DNA of 7,371 nucleotides from Methanobacterium sp. (GCA_028682985.1 JAJRAE010000178.1:1-7371), one strand, 5' to 3'; positions 1-5,015 are shown, numbered from the stretch's first letter. The notes: generated by a model from the letters alone, not told the origin. A program made the numbers and translations.

Positions 1-489
1 CAGAATATAAAAGAAGAAACATCAGCAAGAACAGAACGATTGAAAAAGGAAAGTGAAATGGAAGGCAGAAATCCTGCTGAGAAGTTTTTAAGCGATTTAG
101 TTTCCGGTTTTAGACAGAAAACCGATGATGTTAATCAGGCCATGAGTGAGAGAGGAGTCACACCAACTATTCTCCCGTTAACAGATATTCTGGAAACCAG
201 TGATGCAATAACCATCATAGCTGACATACCTGGACTCAGTAAAGAAAAAGTCGAAATAGGAATAAGTCAAAACAGCGTGGAGATAACTGCACATTATATG
301 GACAACCCCGACATCACCAATGCGACATTCATACAAAAAGAGAGGGGTTATGGGGCAGTGCACCGTACCATAAATCTGAACAGCCAGATAGACATTAAAA
401 AAGCAAGTGCAAGCTATAAAAACTGTAATTTAATAATAAAACTACCAAAAAGGCAGAAAGAATTAACTAAAATTGTTATTGAAGAATAA
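1..489 (+). CDS. Hsp20/alpha-crystallin small heat-shock protein, 5' end probably outside window
   Basis: ATP-independent cytoplasmic holdase of the Hsp20 family (PF00011) that binds unfolding proteins as oligomers. Counting the first visible codon as residue 1, residues 1-50 form a charged helical N-arm and about 60-162 form the alpha-crystallin domain: the LTDILET opening strand, the ADIPGLSKEKVEI segment, the FIQKERGYGAVHRTI segment near 107-124, then a LIIKLPK strand and a C-terminal I-V-I motif (158-160) that docks on neighbouring subunits. The frame is open to base 1 with no stop. Internal starts are TTG at 40 and ATG at 58; the latter has only a weak AAAGGA (45-50), whereas the other genes on this strand mostly have strong sites, so I infer an upstream start. 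A TATA-like stretch at 4-12 is the counter-argument for 58. Odd: the usual A-x-n-GVL motif reads KNCNL, so the conserved glycine is Cys. First gene of the 1-1099 cluster; 35 bases to the next. Confidence 0.88.
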   Translation, partial: QNIKEETSARTERLKKESEMEGRNPAEKFLSDLVSGFRQKTDDVNQAMSERGVTPTILPLTDILETSDAITIIADIPGLSKEKVEIGISQNSVEITAHYMDNPDITNATFIQKERGYGAVHRTINLNSQIDIKKASASYKNCNLIIKLPKRQKELTKIVIEE

Positions 490-513
490 AAAATGTGAAT
501 TCAAAAAAAAATT

Positions 514-520
514 AGGTGAT
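514..520 (+). promoter_or_regulatory. ribosome binding site of the 31-aa microprotein
   Basis: AGGTGAT matches the anti-Shine-Dalgarno end of archaeal 16S rRNA (complement of ATCACCT) and sits four bases before the ATG at 525. It is the main reason to accept the very short frame that follows as a gene. Confidence 0.7.
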
Positions 521-524
521 ATAA

Positions 525-620
525 ATGGATGAAAATGGACAGTTGACCTATATCGTCTATGTACTAGTTATCATTATCATCATTGTTATCCTGTTAAGAT
601 TCCTATTTGGTATAATTTAA
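525..620 (+). CDS. 31-aa single-pass membrane microprotein
   Basis: A very short frame, ATG to TAA, encoding 31 residues. It starts with a polar head (MDENGQ), follows with one continuous hydrophobic helix from about residue 8 to 24 made almost only of Ile, Val, Leu and Tyr, then a single Arg25 and a short hydrophobic tail (FLFGII). The acidic head and the Arg after the helix would favour head-out, tail-in orientation, though with so few charges this is weak. It has a well-placed AGGTGAT site, sits 35 bases after the Hsp20 stop and 39 bases before the first DUF2795 gene on the same strand, so it is probably co-transcribed with both. I do not recognise a family. It could be a membrane-bound regulator or partner of its neighbours, but that is only context. 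Confidence 0.65.
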   Translation: MDENGQLTYIVYVLVIIIIIVILLRFLFGII

Positions 621-647
621 ACAGGATATAAAATGTTAATGGGCGAT

Positions 648-654
648 AGGAGGT
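648..654 (+). promoter_or_regulatory. ribosome binding site of first DUF2795 gene
   Basis: AGGAGGT lies five bases before the ATG at 660 and fixes that start. An upstream in-frame ATG at 633 runs into a stop (TAA at 654-656) after seven residues. Confidence 0.8.
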
Positions 655-659
655 AAAAC

Positions 660-863
660 ATGGCTAAAATTACCACTAACGATATAGAAAATGCAATAAT
701 GGGCGTTGATTTCCCGGCTAAGAAGTATGAGATAATAAAACAGGCGGATAAAAACAACGTGGATAAAGAAGTGAAAAAAGCAATTGAAAAAATACCAGAG
801 AAAATATACAATTCACCAGCCGAAGTATCCAGTCAAACACTGAATATGAAAAATGTAGTCTAA
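660..863 (+). CDS. DUF2795 small protein, copy 1
   Basis: A 67-residue soluble protein of the DUF2795 family (PF11387), whose biochemical role is unknown. The family pattern is clear: an N-terminal helix with a D-I-E-x-A-I-x-G core (8-15), the F-P pair at 18-19, a helix with IKQAD (26-30), then a K-I-P turn and the closing YNSPAEVS motif (50-57). The last ten residues are a polar tail without family signal. It is about 40 percent identical by eye to the next gene, with no gap in the core, so the pair arose by tandem duplication. Lys-rich and probably three-helical; no membrane segment and no cysteine. It follows the microprotein and lies 35 bases before copy 2, so all four genes of this block are probably one transcript with Hsp20. 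Function in stress is an inference from position only. Confidence 0.85.
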   Translation: MAKITTNDIENAIMGVDFPAKKYEIIKQADKNNVDKEVKKAIEKIPEKIYNSPAEVSSQTLNMKNVV

Positions 864-885
864 TTGTTCATTAAAAAAAATCCGA

Positions 886-894
886 GGAGGTGAT
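886..894 (+). promoter_or_regulatory. strong ribosome binding site that decides the start of DUF2795 copy 2
   Basis: GGAGGTGAT is a full nine-base match to the anti-Shine-Dalgarno sequence and ends four bases before the ATG at 899. The longer frame begins with a GTG at 890 that lies inside this site, so that GTG cannot be the start. Confidence 0.85.
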
Positions 895-898
895 AGGT

Positions 899-1099
899 AT
901 GGCAGTTACAGCTGCAGATGTTGAACATGCGATTAGAGGAATACATTTCCCGTCAGATAGGGATGGCTTGATAAAACAAGCAGAAAGCAACAAAGCTGAT
1001 TCCGATGTTATAGATATAATTAAAACCCTTCCGGGAAATGAATTCAGATCACCAATTGATGTAAGTAAAGCATTTGGAGAAAAAAAGAGGTCAGAGTAG
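899..1099 (+). CDS. DUF2795 small protein, copy 2
   Basis: A 66-residue DUF2795 protein (PF11387), function unknown. It shows the canonical family features better than copy 1: ADVEHAIRG (6-14), F-P at 17-18, LIKQAESN (24-31), a T-L-P turn, and FRSPIDVSKAF (49-59). The end is a charged Lys/Arg/Glu tail. The start at 899 is chosen over the longer GTG frame because the Shine-Dalgarno site overlaps that GTG. Shared residues with copy 1 include the A-I-x-G, F-P, IKQA, N, SP and VS positions, while surface residues differ: copy 2 is more acidic in the middle helix, copy 1 more Lys-rich. This would allow the two to form a mixed dimer or bind different partners, which is speculation. It is the last gene of the cluster and its stop codon lies inside the terminator-like hairpin. 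Confidence 0.87.
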   Translation: MAVTAADVEHAIRGIHFPSDRDGLIKQAESNKADSDVIDIIKTLPGNEFRSPIDVSKAFGEKKRSE

Positions 1100-1125
1100 A
1101 TAAATTCTGACTTTCTATTTATTTT
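1087..1125 (+). terminator. hairpin and T-rich tail ending the Hsp20-DUF2795 cluster
   Basis: Arms 1087-1097 and 1104-1114 can pair over 11 positions (core GTCAGA with TCTGAC, three G-T pairs) around a six-base loop, followed by T-rich sequence to 1125. The stop codon of the gene is in the hairpin. Archaea mainly use the T-tract, so the hairpin may serve the RNA 3' end instead. Confidence 0.45.
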
Positions 1126-1140
1126 ATACCTTAAATAACG

Positions 1141-1156
1141 TTCCTTTTAAAAGGAT
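1141..1156. repeat. TTCCTT-N4-AAGGA palindrome, site 1
   Basis: TCCTTTTAAAAGGA (1142-1155) is a perfect 14-base palindrome in the 141-base gap between two convergent genes. The same TTCCTT-N4-AAGGA arrangement recurs at 2353-2368 at a predicted transcription start. It is not close to any start codon, so it may be an unrelated hairpin or belong to an unseen transcript. Confidence 0.4.
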
Positions 1157-1208
1157 GTTTACAAAACTAGATGGATACCTTTAATATTGTTTGATGGAAC
1201 TATAAAAT

Positions 1209-1222
1209 AAAAAAAATTAAAA
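1209..1222 (-). terminator. oligo-T terminator of the PsbP-like gene
   Basis: Read on the minus strand, T-rich sequence with a run of eight T (1216-1209) follows about 25 bases after the stop of the PsbP-like gene. Simple oligo-T runs are the usual archaeal termination signal. Confidence 0.4.
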
Positions 1223-1240
1223 AGGAATAAAATTATATAT

Positions 1241-1759
1241 TTAACTGATTTTCAGAGTTTTAAGCAGTGTATTGTAGGCGTCGCTTGTCTGATTTAAAAT
1301 CTGCGGTGGGGAGATAAATGTTATTACAAAGTAATAGTTCTTGTATTCTATTATGGTTGTTTTCTCCGCCATATTTGCTCCACTACTTCCCAGCTGAGTT
1401 GCCGTGAAATTATTGACGTTCACTGAAGATACAGATGAATTGGTAGTGTTAGCCACTATGGTAGTGGTACTTGGTAGATTTAAAGCTCCCTGGGTTTTCT
1501 GCTGCATCTGGATGATGATATAAGCAGTTTGCAGTTTTCCATTGGTATCAGTTAAACTGGTGGTTAAAGTAACCTCTGAGTAAAGTGATTCATTACTGAA
1601 GTTTCCTACAGAGGATGCCTGTGACCAGCCCGCCGGATACTGGAAGGAAATCTGTCCATTATTAAATGTATTGGGTCCTGAAAATGCAACTACCACCACT
1701 AAGATGATAACTAGGACCAGTATCAAAATTCCCGGTAAAACAAAACTATCCCTATCCAA
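1241..1759 (-). CDS. membrane-anchored PsbP-like exported protein
   Basis: A 172-residue protein with a seven-residue polar start, one hydrophobic anchor (about 8-27, LPGILILVLVIILVVVVAF) and an outside domain. The domain opens with the ISFQYPAGW motif (37-45) and closes with a YYFVITF strand and a LLKTLKI helix (165-171), the pattern of PsbP-like proteins found in many copies in methanobacteria. These have no photosynthetic role; function unknown, probably cell-surface. There is no lipobox Cys, so the segment is an uncleaved anchor or a signal peptide. Six N-x-S/T sequons (Asn 53, 56, 104, 107, 117, 156) suggest AglB-type N-glycosylation. The start is TTG, supported by GGTGAT (1765-1770) five bases upstream and by no better in-frame ATG. 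Convergent with the DUF2795 cluster, divergent from the gene at 1899. Confidence 0.75.
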   Translation of the reverse strand: MDRDSFVLPGILILVLVIILVVVVAFSGPNTFNNGQISFQYPAGWSQASSVGNFSNESLYSEVTLTTSLTDTNGKLQTAYIIIQMQQKTQGALNLPSTTTIVANTTNSSVSSVNVNNFTATQLGSSGANMAEKTTIIEYKNYYFVITFISPPQILNQTSDAYNTLLKTLKIS

Positions 1760-1764
1760 TTTTA

Positions 1765-1770
1765 ATCACC
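1765..1770 (-). promoter_or_regulatory. ribosome binding site supporting a TTG start
   Basis: On the minus strand GGTGAT lies five bases before the TTG at 1759. The nearest upstream in-frame ATG meets a TAG stop before reaching the gene, so TTG is the best start. Confidence 0.6.
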
Positions 1771-1814
1771 AATATTACTATGTGCGAATCATATGGATAA
1801 TTTTTTGGATTAGA

Positions 1815-1850
1815 ACACCATAATATAATAATATAATATAAAATTTAACA
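1815..1850. promoter_or_regulatory. shared AT-rich divergent promoter region
   Basis: The stretch around 1820-1845 is made of overlapping TAATATA units with no G or C. It contains TATA (box A) candidates in both directions: TATAATATAAAATTT (plus, about 1833-1847) would give a start near 1863 and a leader of about 36 bases to the ATG at 1899, and the reverse TTTTATATTATA would give a start near 1810 for the PsbP-like gene. Assignment is by position and composition only. Confidence 0.45.
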
Positions 1851-1898
1851 GAACCAAATAAATTATTCATAATAGAATATAAGATAGGAGGAATTTTC

Positions 1899-2240
1899 AT
1901 GGCAGGTGTTTTAGAACCAATAACCTTTACTCAGAATTTAGAAGGAGAAATAAAAGATTTAATTGTCCCAAGGGAATTTATCAGGGATATTGAGTCTCGA
2001 AAGGGCCATTTAATGATTTATGTAAGAGTAACTGGACCGGATGCATGGAAAGTATCTGAATTCTTTGAGGAGAGGGAAGGAAACATCTTCACCATCGATA
2101 CCACAGAGAATATGGGGGAAAAGATTAACGATGATTATATTTTAAGCTCCACCTATATTGATGATGGACCACCCATCTCCACTGATATTGATGTAGAACC
2201 GCCCATGATCCGGGCAATACTTGATTTTGACCGGAAGTAA
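1899..2240 (+). CDS. acidic conserved-type hypothetical protein, family not recognised
   Basis: A 113-residue soluble protein, rich in Asp and Glu, without cysteine, signal peptide or membrane helix. The pattern of alternating hydrophobic residues (HLMIYVRVTGPDAWKVSEFF, about 37-56; NIFTIDTT, 62-69; YILSSTYID, 80-88) suggests a small mixed alpha/beta fold, and the end is an EPPMIRAILDFDRK strand-like segment. A DDGPP turn followed by VEPP gives two proline breaks. AGGAGG at 1886-1891, seven bases before the ATG, fixes the start. I do not recognise the family and assign no function. It is a single-gene unit: divergent from the PsbP-like gene, and followed by a 155-base gap with a short T-rich stretch (about 2262-2280) that could end it. 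Confidence 0.8.
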   Translation: MAGVLEPITFTQNLEGEIKDLIVPREFIRDIESRKGHLMIYVRVTGPDAWKVSEFFEEREGNIFTIDTTENMGEKINDDYILSSTYIDDGPPISTDIDVEPPMIRAILDFDRK

Positions 2241-2320
2241 AAAAATTAAGACTTGAAATAATTTTTCTTCATCTCTTTAATCAATTTTAACGGCTGTTTA
2301 ACTTTATCTTGCATTAATTA

Positions 2321-2328
2321 TTTATATA
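2321..2328 (+). promoter_or_regulatory. TATA box of the first DUF308 gene
   Basis: TTTATATA is the textbook methanogen box A. It would place transcription start near 2350, about 45 bases before the ATG at 2396 and at the left edge of the inverted repeat at 2352-2369. Confidence 0.55.
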
Positions 2329-2351
2329 GAATTATATAAAGAATTATCCAG

Positions 2352-2369
2352 TTTCCTTGTTTAAGGAAA
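2352..2369. promoter_or_regulatory. TTCCTT-N4-AAGGA inverted repeat, site 2, candidate operator
   Basis: TTTCCTTGTTTAAGGAAA has perfect 7-base arms around a 4-base spacer and covers the predicted first transcribed bases of the DUF308 gene. A protein bound here would block polymerase recruitment or escape, the usual archaeal repression mode. As RNA it could also form a 5' hairpin upstream of, not covering, the ribosome site at 2382-2388. The same TTCCTT-N4-AAGGA layout occurs at 1141-1156. Confidence 0.45.
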
Positions 2370-2395
2370 ACTCAATTTTTAGGGAGGATTAATGG

Positions 2396-2911
2396 ATGGA
2401 TCTGCAAAGAAATGTTTCTGTAGGTATCATTGCCATAATACTGGGTCTGATTGTAATAATATTTCCCCTAGTAAGCGACTTCACGTTAAGTATACTAGCT
2501 GGTCTTGGAATTATTTTTCTGGGTTTCTGGTTAATATATCAGGGCTATAAATCCTGGAGTAAAAATCCGGCCGCTGGGATTGCTTCTCTTATACTGGCCT
2601 TTTTTGCCATTGCACTGGGAATTGTTTTTATAGGGAACATCCAGGCTTTAAGCTTTATAACCTTTTTAACAGTTTACATCGTGGGATTTTTCCTTATCAT
2701 AACTGGATTAACATCATTATTCACGGATTCAGGATTAAAAGCAAAGGCTATCGGTATTTTGGGCGTTATTCTAGGTATTTTGTTTATGATTATGGGTATT
2801 TATCTGGGTAACCCGCTGTTTTTAGCCATTATTATTGGTGCTTTCCTGATAATAGCTGGTATAATGGAAATTTTTGTTCTTCCACCTGCAGAAAAAACCG
2901 TTGAAAGCTAA
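2396..2911 (+). CDS. DUF308/HdeD-family six-helix membrane protein, copy A
   Basis: A 171-residue integral membrane protein of the DUF308 (PF03729) / HdeD family. In enterobacteria HdeD is linked to acid resistance; the archaeal members have no proven role. Three repeated two-helix units are visible: about 8-49 (GIIAIILGLIVIIFP then LAGLGIIFLGFWLI), 60-109 (with IVGFFLIITG) and 117-160 (GVILGILFMIMGIYLG then GAFLIIAGIMEIF). The repeated pattern is a helix ending I-x-L-G, a short turn with P or N, then a G-x-x-LI-x-G helix. The end is a short polar tail. GGAGG (2383-2387) is eight bases before ATG 2396; an out-of-frame ATG at 2392 leads to a dead frame. It is the first of three family members in the window, most like copy C at 7193. 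Ends in a strong T-tract. Confidence 0.88.
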   Translation: MDLQRNVSVGIIAIILGLIVIIFPLVSDFTLSILAGLGIIFLGFWLIYQGYKSWSKNPAAGIASLILAFFAIALGIVFIGNIQALSFITFLTVYIVGFFLIITGLTSLFTDSGLKAKAIGILGVILGILFMIMGIYLGNPLFLAIIIGAFLIIAGIMEIFVLPPAEKTVES

Positions 2912-2913
2912 AA

Positions 2914-2936
2914 TATTTTTTTCTTTTTTATTTTTT
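2914..2936 (+). terminator. triple T-tract terminator of DUF308 copy A
   Basis: Runs of seven, six and six T (2916-2922, 2924-2929, 2931-2936) follow the stop codon directly, a typical strong archaeal oligo-T terminator. Confidence 0.65.
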
Positions 2937-3019
2937 AAATCTATTAATAAAGTCAAACTTTCGAATTTGAAATTTATATCAATTAAATTCAACCCTTAAA
3001 ATAGAAAATTAATAATAAA

Positions 3020-3247
3020 TTAATCGAATATTAAATTGTATTCAGTTTCTGTAATAACCCCTTTATCAACTAATAGTTTGGCCAGTTTCTCTAATTTCTC
3101 AGAATAAACATCGGTGGCTACTACTTCATCTGGTTCAGATGCAGATTCTGGTTCGTCTCTGGATTTCTCCATCTCATTCATCATGCTCATTCTTCTTCTA
3201 GTTCTTCTTCGAGCTCCACCACGCCCCATAGGTCCTAAATCTGGCAT
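3020..3247 (-). CDS. small Arg-rich protein with C-terminal SHOCT-like segment
   Basis: A 75-residue soluble protein in three parts. Residues 1-23 are Gly, Arg and Met rich, with GARRRTRRRM at 11-20, suited to contact with nucleic acid or membrane lipid. Residues 24-46 are an acidic, probably disordered linker (DEPESASEPDE). Residues 48-75 resemble the SHOCT helical hairpin (PF09851): KLEKLAKLLVDKGVITETEY follows the family pattern L-x-x-L-x-x-L-x-x-x-G-x-I-T-x-x-E-[FY], although it ends five residues after the last motif position and lacks the usual Lys-rich tail. SHOCT is usually an oligomerisation or membrane-tethering module at protein ends. GAGGTGT (3252-3258) four bases upstream supports the ATG. 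It is convergent with DUF308 copy A and divergent from the MFS pump. Role unknown. Confidence 0.78.
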   Translation of the reverse strand: MPDLGPMGRGGARRRTRRRMSMMNEMEKSRDEPESASEPDEVVATDVYSEKLEKLAKLLVDKGVITETEYNLIFD

Positions 3248-3251
3248 ATTT

Positions 3252-3258
3252 ACACCTC
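3252..3258 (-). promoter_or_regulatory. ribosome binding site of the SHOCT-like gene
   Basis: GAGGTGT on the minus strand, four bases before the ATG at 3247, matches the anti-Shine-Dalgarno sequence in six of seven positions. Confidence 0.7.
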
Positions 3259-3285
3259 ATTGTTAATTTTTTTATTTAATTATTC

Positions 3286-3308
3286 AATTATTGGTTTTGT
3301 TAATAATT
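3286..3308. repeat. inverted repeat in the SHOCT/MFS divergent spacer
   Basis: AATTATT (3286-3292) and AATAATT (3302-3308) are perfect 7-base inverted arms separated by nine bases. It lies about 40-60 bases before the SHOCT-like start, near where that gene's promoter should be. The arms contain only A and T, so chance is a real possibility. Confidence 0.25.
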
Positions 3309-3369
3309 AATGGTTTCTCTAATTAAATCCATTAAGATGTTAAAACAATTCATTGAACGTAAAAACTAA

Positions 3370-3389
3370 ATATTTTACACCTAAAATAT
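3370..3389. promoter_or_regulatory. candidate operator of the MFS efflux pump
   Basis: ATATTTTACACCTAAAATAT is a perfect inverted repeat with 8-base arms and a 4-base spacer CACC. It ends 36 bases before the ATG of the pump and overlaps the stretches that could serve as its TATA box (3370-3376 or 3383-3391). Drug pumps of this type are commonly controlled by dimeric TetR, MarR or PadR repressors binding such sites, but no regulator gene is in the window. Confidence 0.5.
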
Positions 3390-3425
3390 AATACTGAATC
3401 ACTCACCTTCACGGAGAAATTAATA

Positions 3426-5009
3426 ATGGTCAGTATAAAAAAAACAGAATTAAATAAACCTCCGGGAAAGATGGTTCTAGCCTCACTAATCCTGGTGGCA
3501 GCTGTAGCCAATTTGAATTTATCGGTGGCCAATGTAGCATTACCTTCTATAGGCTTGGCCTTCAACGCATCTCAGGTGCAGATCAACATGGTGGCGGTGG
3601 GGTTCTCCCTGGGCCTGGCTGCCTCGGTTTTATGGTTCGGTGCTCTGGGAGACCATCACGGCCGGAAGATGATGCTTATAATTGGGACTATACTGGCAAT
3701 ACCAGCCAGTCTTCTAGCCGGCTACGCCCCCACTATCGAAAGCTTAATTATAGCCCGCATAATAGGTGGTTTGGCGGCAGGTATGGCCTTCCCAACCACC
3801 CTGGCCCTTATAGCTGCTTTATGGTCCGGCCCTGAGAGAACCAAATCCATAGCCTTATGGTCAGGTATTGGTGCTGCCATCGCTGCTCTGGGACCATTGC
3901 TTTCTGGTTTTCTTCTCACTTTCAGAGTGTGGGGTTCTGTTTTCCTGATAACATTGCCATTAGCACTCATAGCTCTAGTAATGGCCATTAAATTTGTTCC
4001 ATCCCACATAAATGAGACTCCGGATCCAGTGGATAATTTTGGAGGATTACTATCCATAATATTGATTGGAACACTGATTCTTGCTATAAACTTTGCTCCT
4101 GTTCCTGATTCTAGAACACTGGTTTTAATTCTGCTTATAATTGCCCTGGTCGTTGGATTGTTATTTATCAGAAGGCAGCGTCAGGCGAAAAATCCATTGT
4201 TTGATTTAAAGGTGGCTAGCCGACGTATATTTTGGGTGGCGGCCGGTGCTGGAATTATTGTTTTTGGTTCGCTTATGGGTGCAATGTACATCGGCCAGCA
4301 GTTTCTACAGAACATATTAAACTATTCCACTCTAGATGCGGGACTGGCCATCTTACCAGGGGTGTTATTTATGATAGTGGTGGCGCCCCAGTCAGCTAAG
4401 CTCGTGGAATCCAGAGGATCAAGATTCACCCTACTCATGGGTTACCTGTTCTGTTTTTTGGGTTTCCTTACTATGCTGATTTTATGGAAGGAAAACATTC
4501 CCTACTGGCAGGTGGGTCTGGCCTACGCCTTTGTGGGTATTGGTGTGGGTCTGGCCGGTACTCCAGCTTCACATTCATTAACCGGATCTGTTCCAGTTAA
4601 ACGTGAGGGTATGGCTTCCGGAACTGCTGATCTACAGCGGGATTTTGGTGGCGCTATCATGACCTCCATATTCGGTGCCCTGCTCACCGCCGGCTATGCA
4701 AAAGCAGTAGCTGCACAGCTAAGTGACGCCCCTCAACAGATATCATCCACCATCCAAACCACTCTACAGAAATCCTTCTCAAGTGCTACGGCAGTAGCGG
4801 ATCAGTACCCCCAGTACTCATCTCAGATCATTGCAGGTGCTAAAACTTCATTTCTGGCAGGGGATCACTGGGCCTATTTTGCTGGAATTCTGGCCATACT
4901 ATTTGGAGCTGCTCTGGTGTACTTCATGTATCCAAAGATGGAGGAAGAAAAAGAGTTACTGGCCCAGTATCATGCTGAAGATAATTTAGATTCAGTAAAA
5001 GAAGAATAA
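3426..5009 (+). CDS. DHA2-type MFS multidrug efflux transporter
   Basis: A 527-residue proton-driven exporter of the major facilitator superfamily (PF07690), length and motifs fitting the 14-helix DHA2 (EmrB/QacA) group. Visible: helix 1 (about 16-36) with NLSVANVALPSI, MFS motif A GALGDHHGRK (72-81), an ARIIGG motif-B segment (110-115), the antiporter motif C region GIGAAIAALGPLLSG (147-161), the QQFLQNILNYSTLDAGLAILPG helix 8/9 pattern (291-312), and the KREGMASGTADLQRDFGGA loop (392-410). The C-tail is acidic. A long outside loop (about 428-475) precedes the last helix. Start ATG follows GGAGA (3413-3417). Likely substrate: hydrophobic toxic compounds; not identifiable. Sampled 60-base lines are 48-57 percent GC against 30-38 percent in flanking membrane genes, so recent acquisition is possible. 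Single-gene unit. Confidence 0.92.
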   Translation: MVSIKKTELNKPPGKMVLASLILVAAVANLNLSVANVALPSIGLAFNASQVQINMVAVGFSLGLAASVLWFGALGDHHGRKMMLIIGTILAIPASLLAGYAPTIESLIIARIIGGLAAGMAFPTTLALIAALWSGPERTKSIALWSGIGAAIAALGPLLSGFLLTFRVWGSVFLITLPLALIALVMAIKFVPSHINETPDPVDNFGGLLSIILIGTLILAINFAPVPDSRTLVLILLIIALVVGLLFIRRQRQAKNPLFDLKVASRRIFWVAAGAGIIVFGSLMGAMYIGQQFLQNILNYSTLDAGLAILPGVLFMIVVAPQSAKLVESRGSRFTLLMGYLFCFLGFLTMLILWKENIPYWQVGLAYAFVGIGVGLAGTPASHSLTGSVPVKREGMASGTADLQRDFGGAIMTSIFGALLTAGYAKAVAAQLSDAPQQISSTIQTTLQKSFSSATAVADQYPQYSSQIIAGAKTSFLAGDHWAYFAGILAILFGAALVYFMYPKMEEEKELLAQYHAEDNLDSVKEE

Positions 5010-5015
5010 TTAGAA

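Noticed and set aside
617..811. Hydrophobic 64-codon minus-strand frame over DUF2795 copy 1
   Set aside because: Its Phe/Ile/Leu-rich look comes from complementing Lys/Glu codons of a real family member; no ribosome site.
890..892. GTG as start of DUF2795 copy 2
   Set aside because: It lies inside the GGAGGTGAT ribosome site; ATG 899 is correctly spaced.
1155..1184. Nine-residue ATG frame at the palindrome
   Set aside because: Too short, and the AAAAGG before it is too close to the ATG to serve as a ribosome site.
2941..3019. TTCGAATTTGAA near-palindrome and a bulged TTGAA/TTCAA hairpin between convergent genes
   Set aside because: Mostly A and T with mismatches, in a gap where chance inverted repeats are expected.
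3722..4057. 111-codon minus-strand frame inside the MFS gene
   Set aside because: Antisense to conserved pump sequence, no ribosome site and no protein-like pattern.
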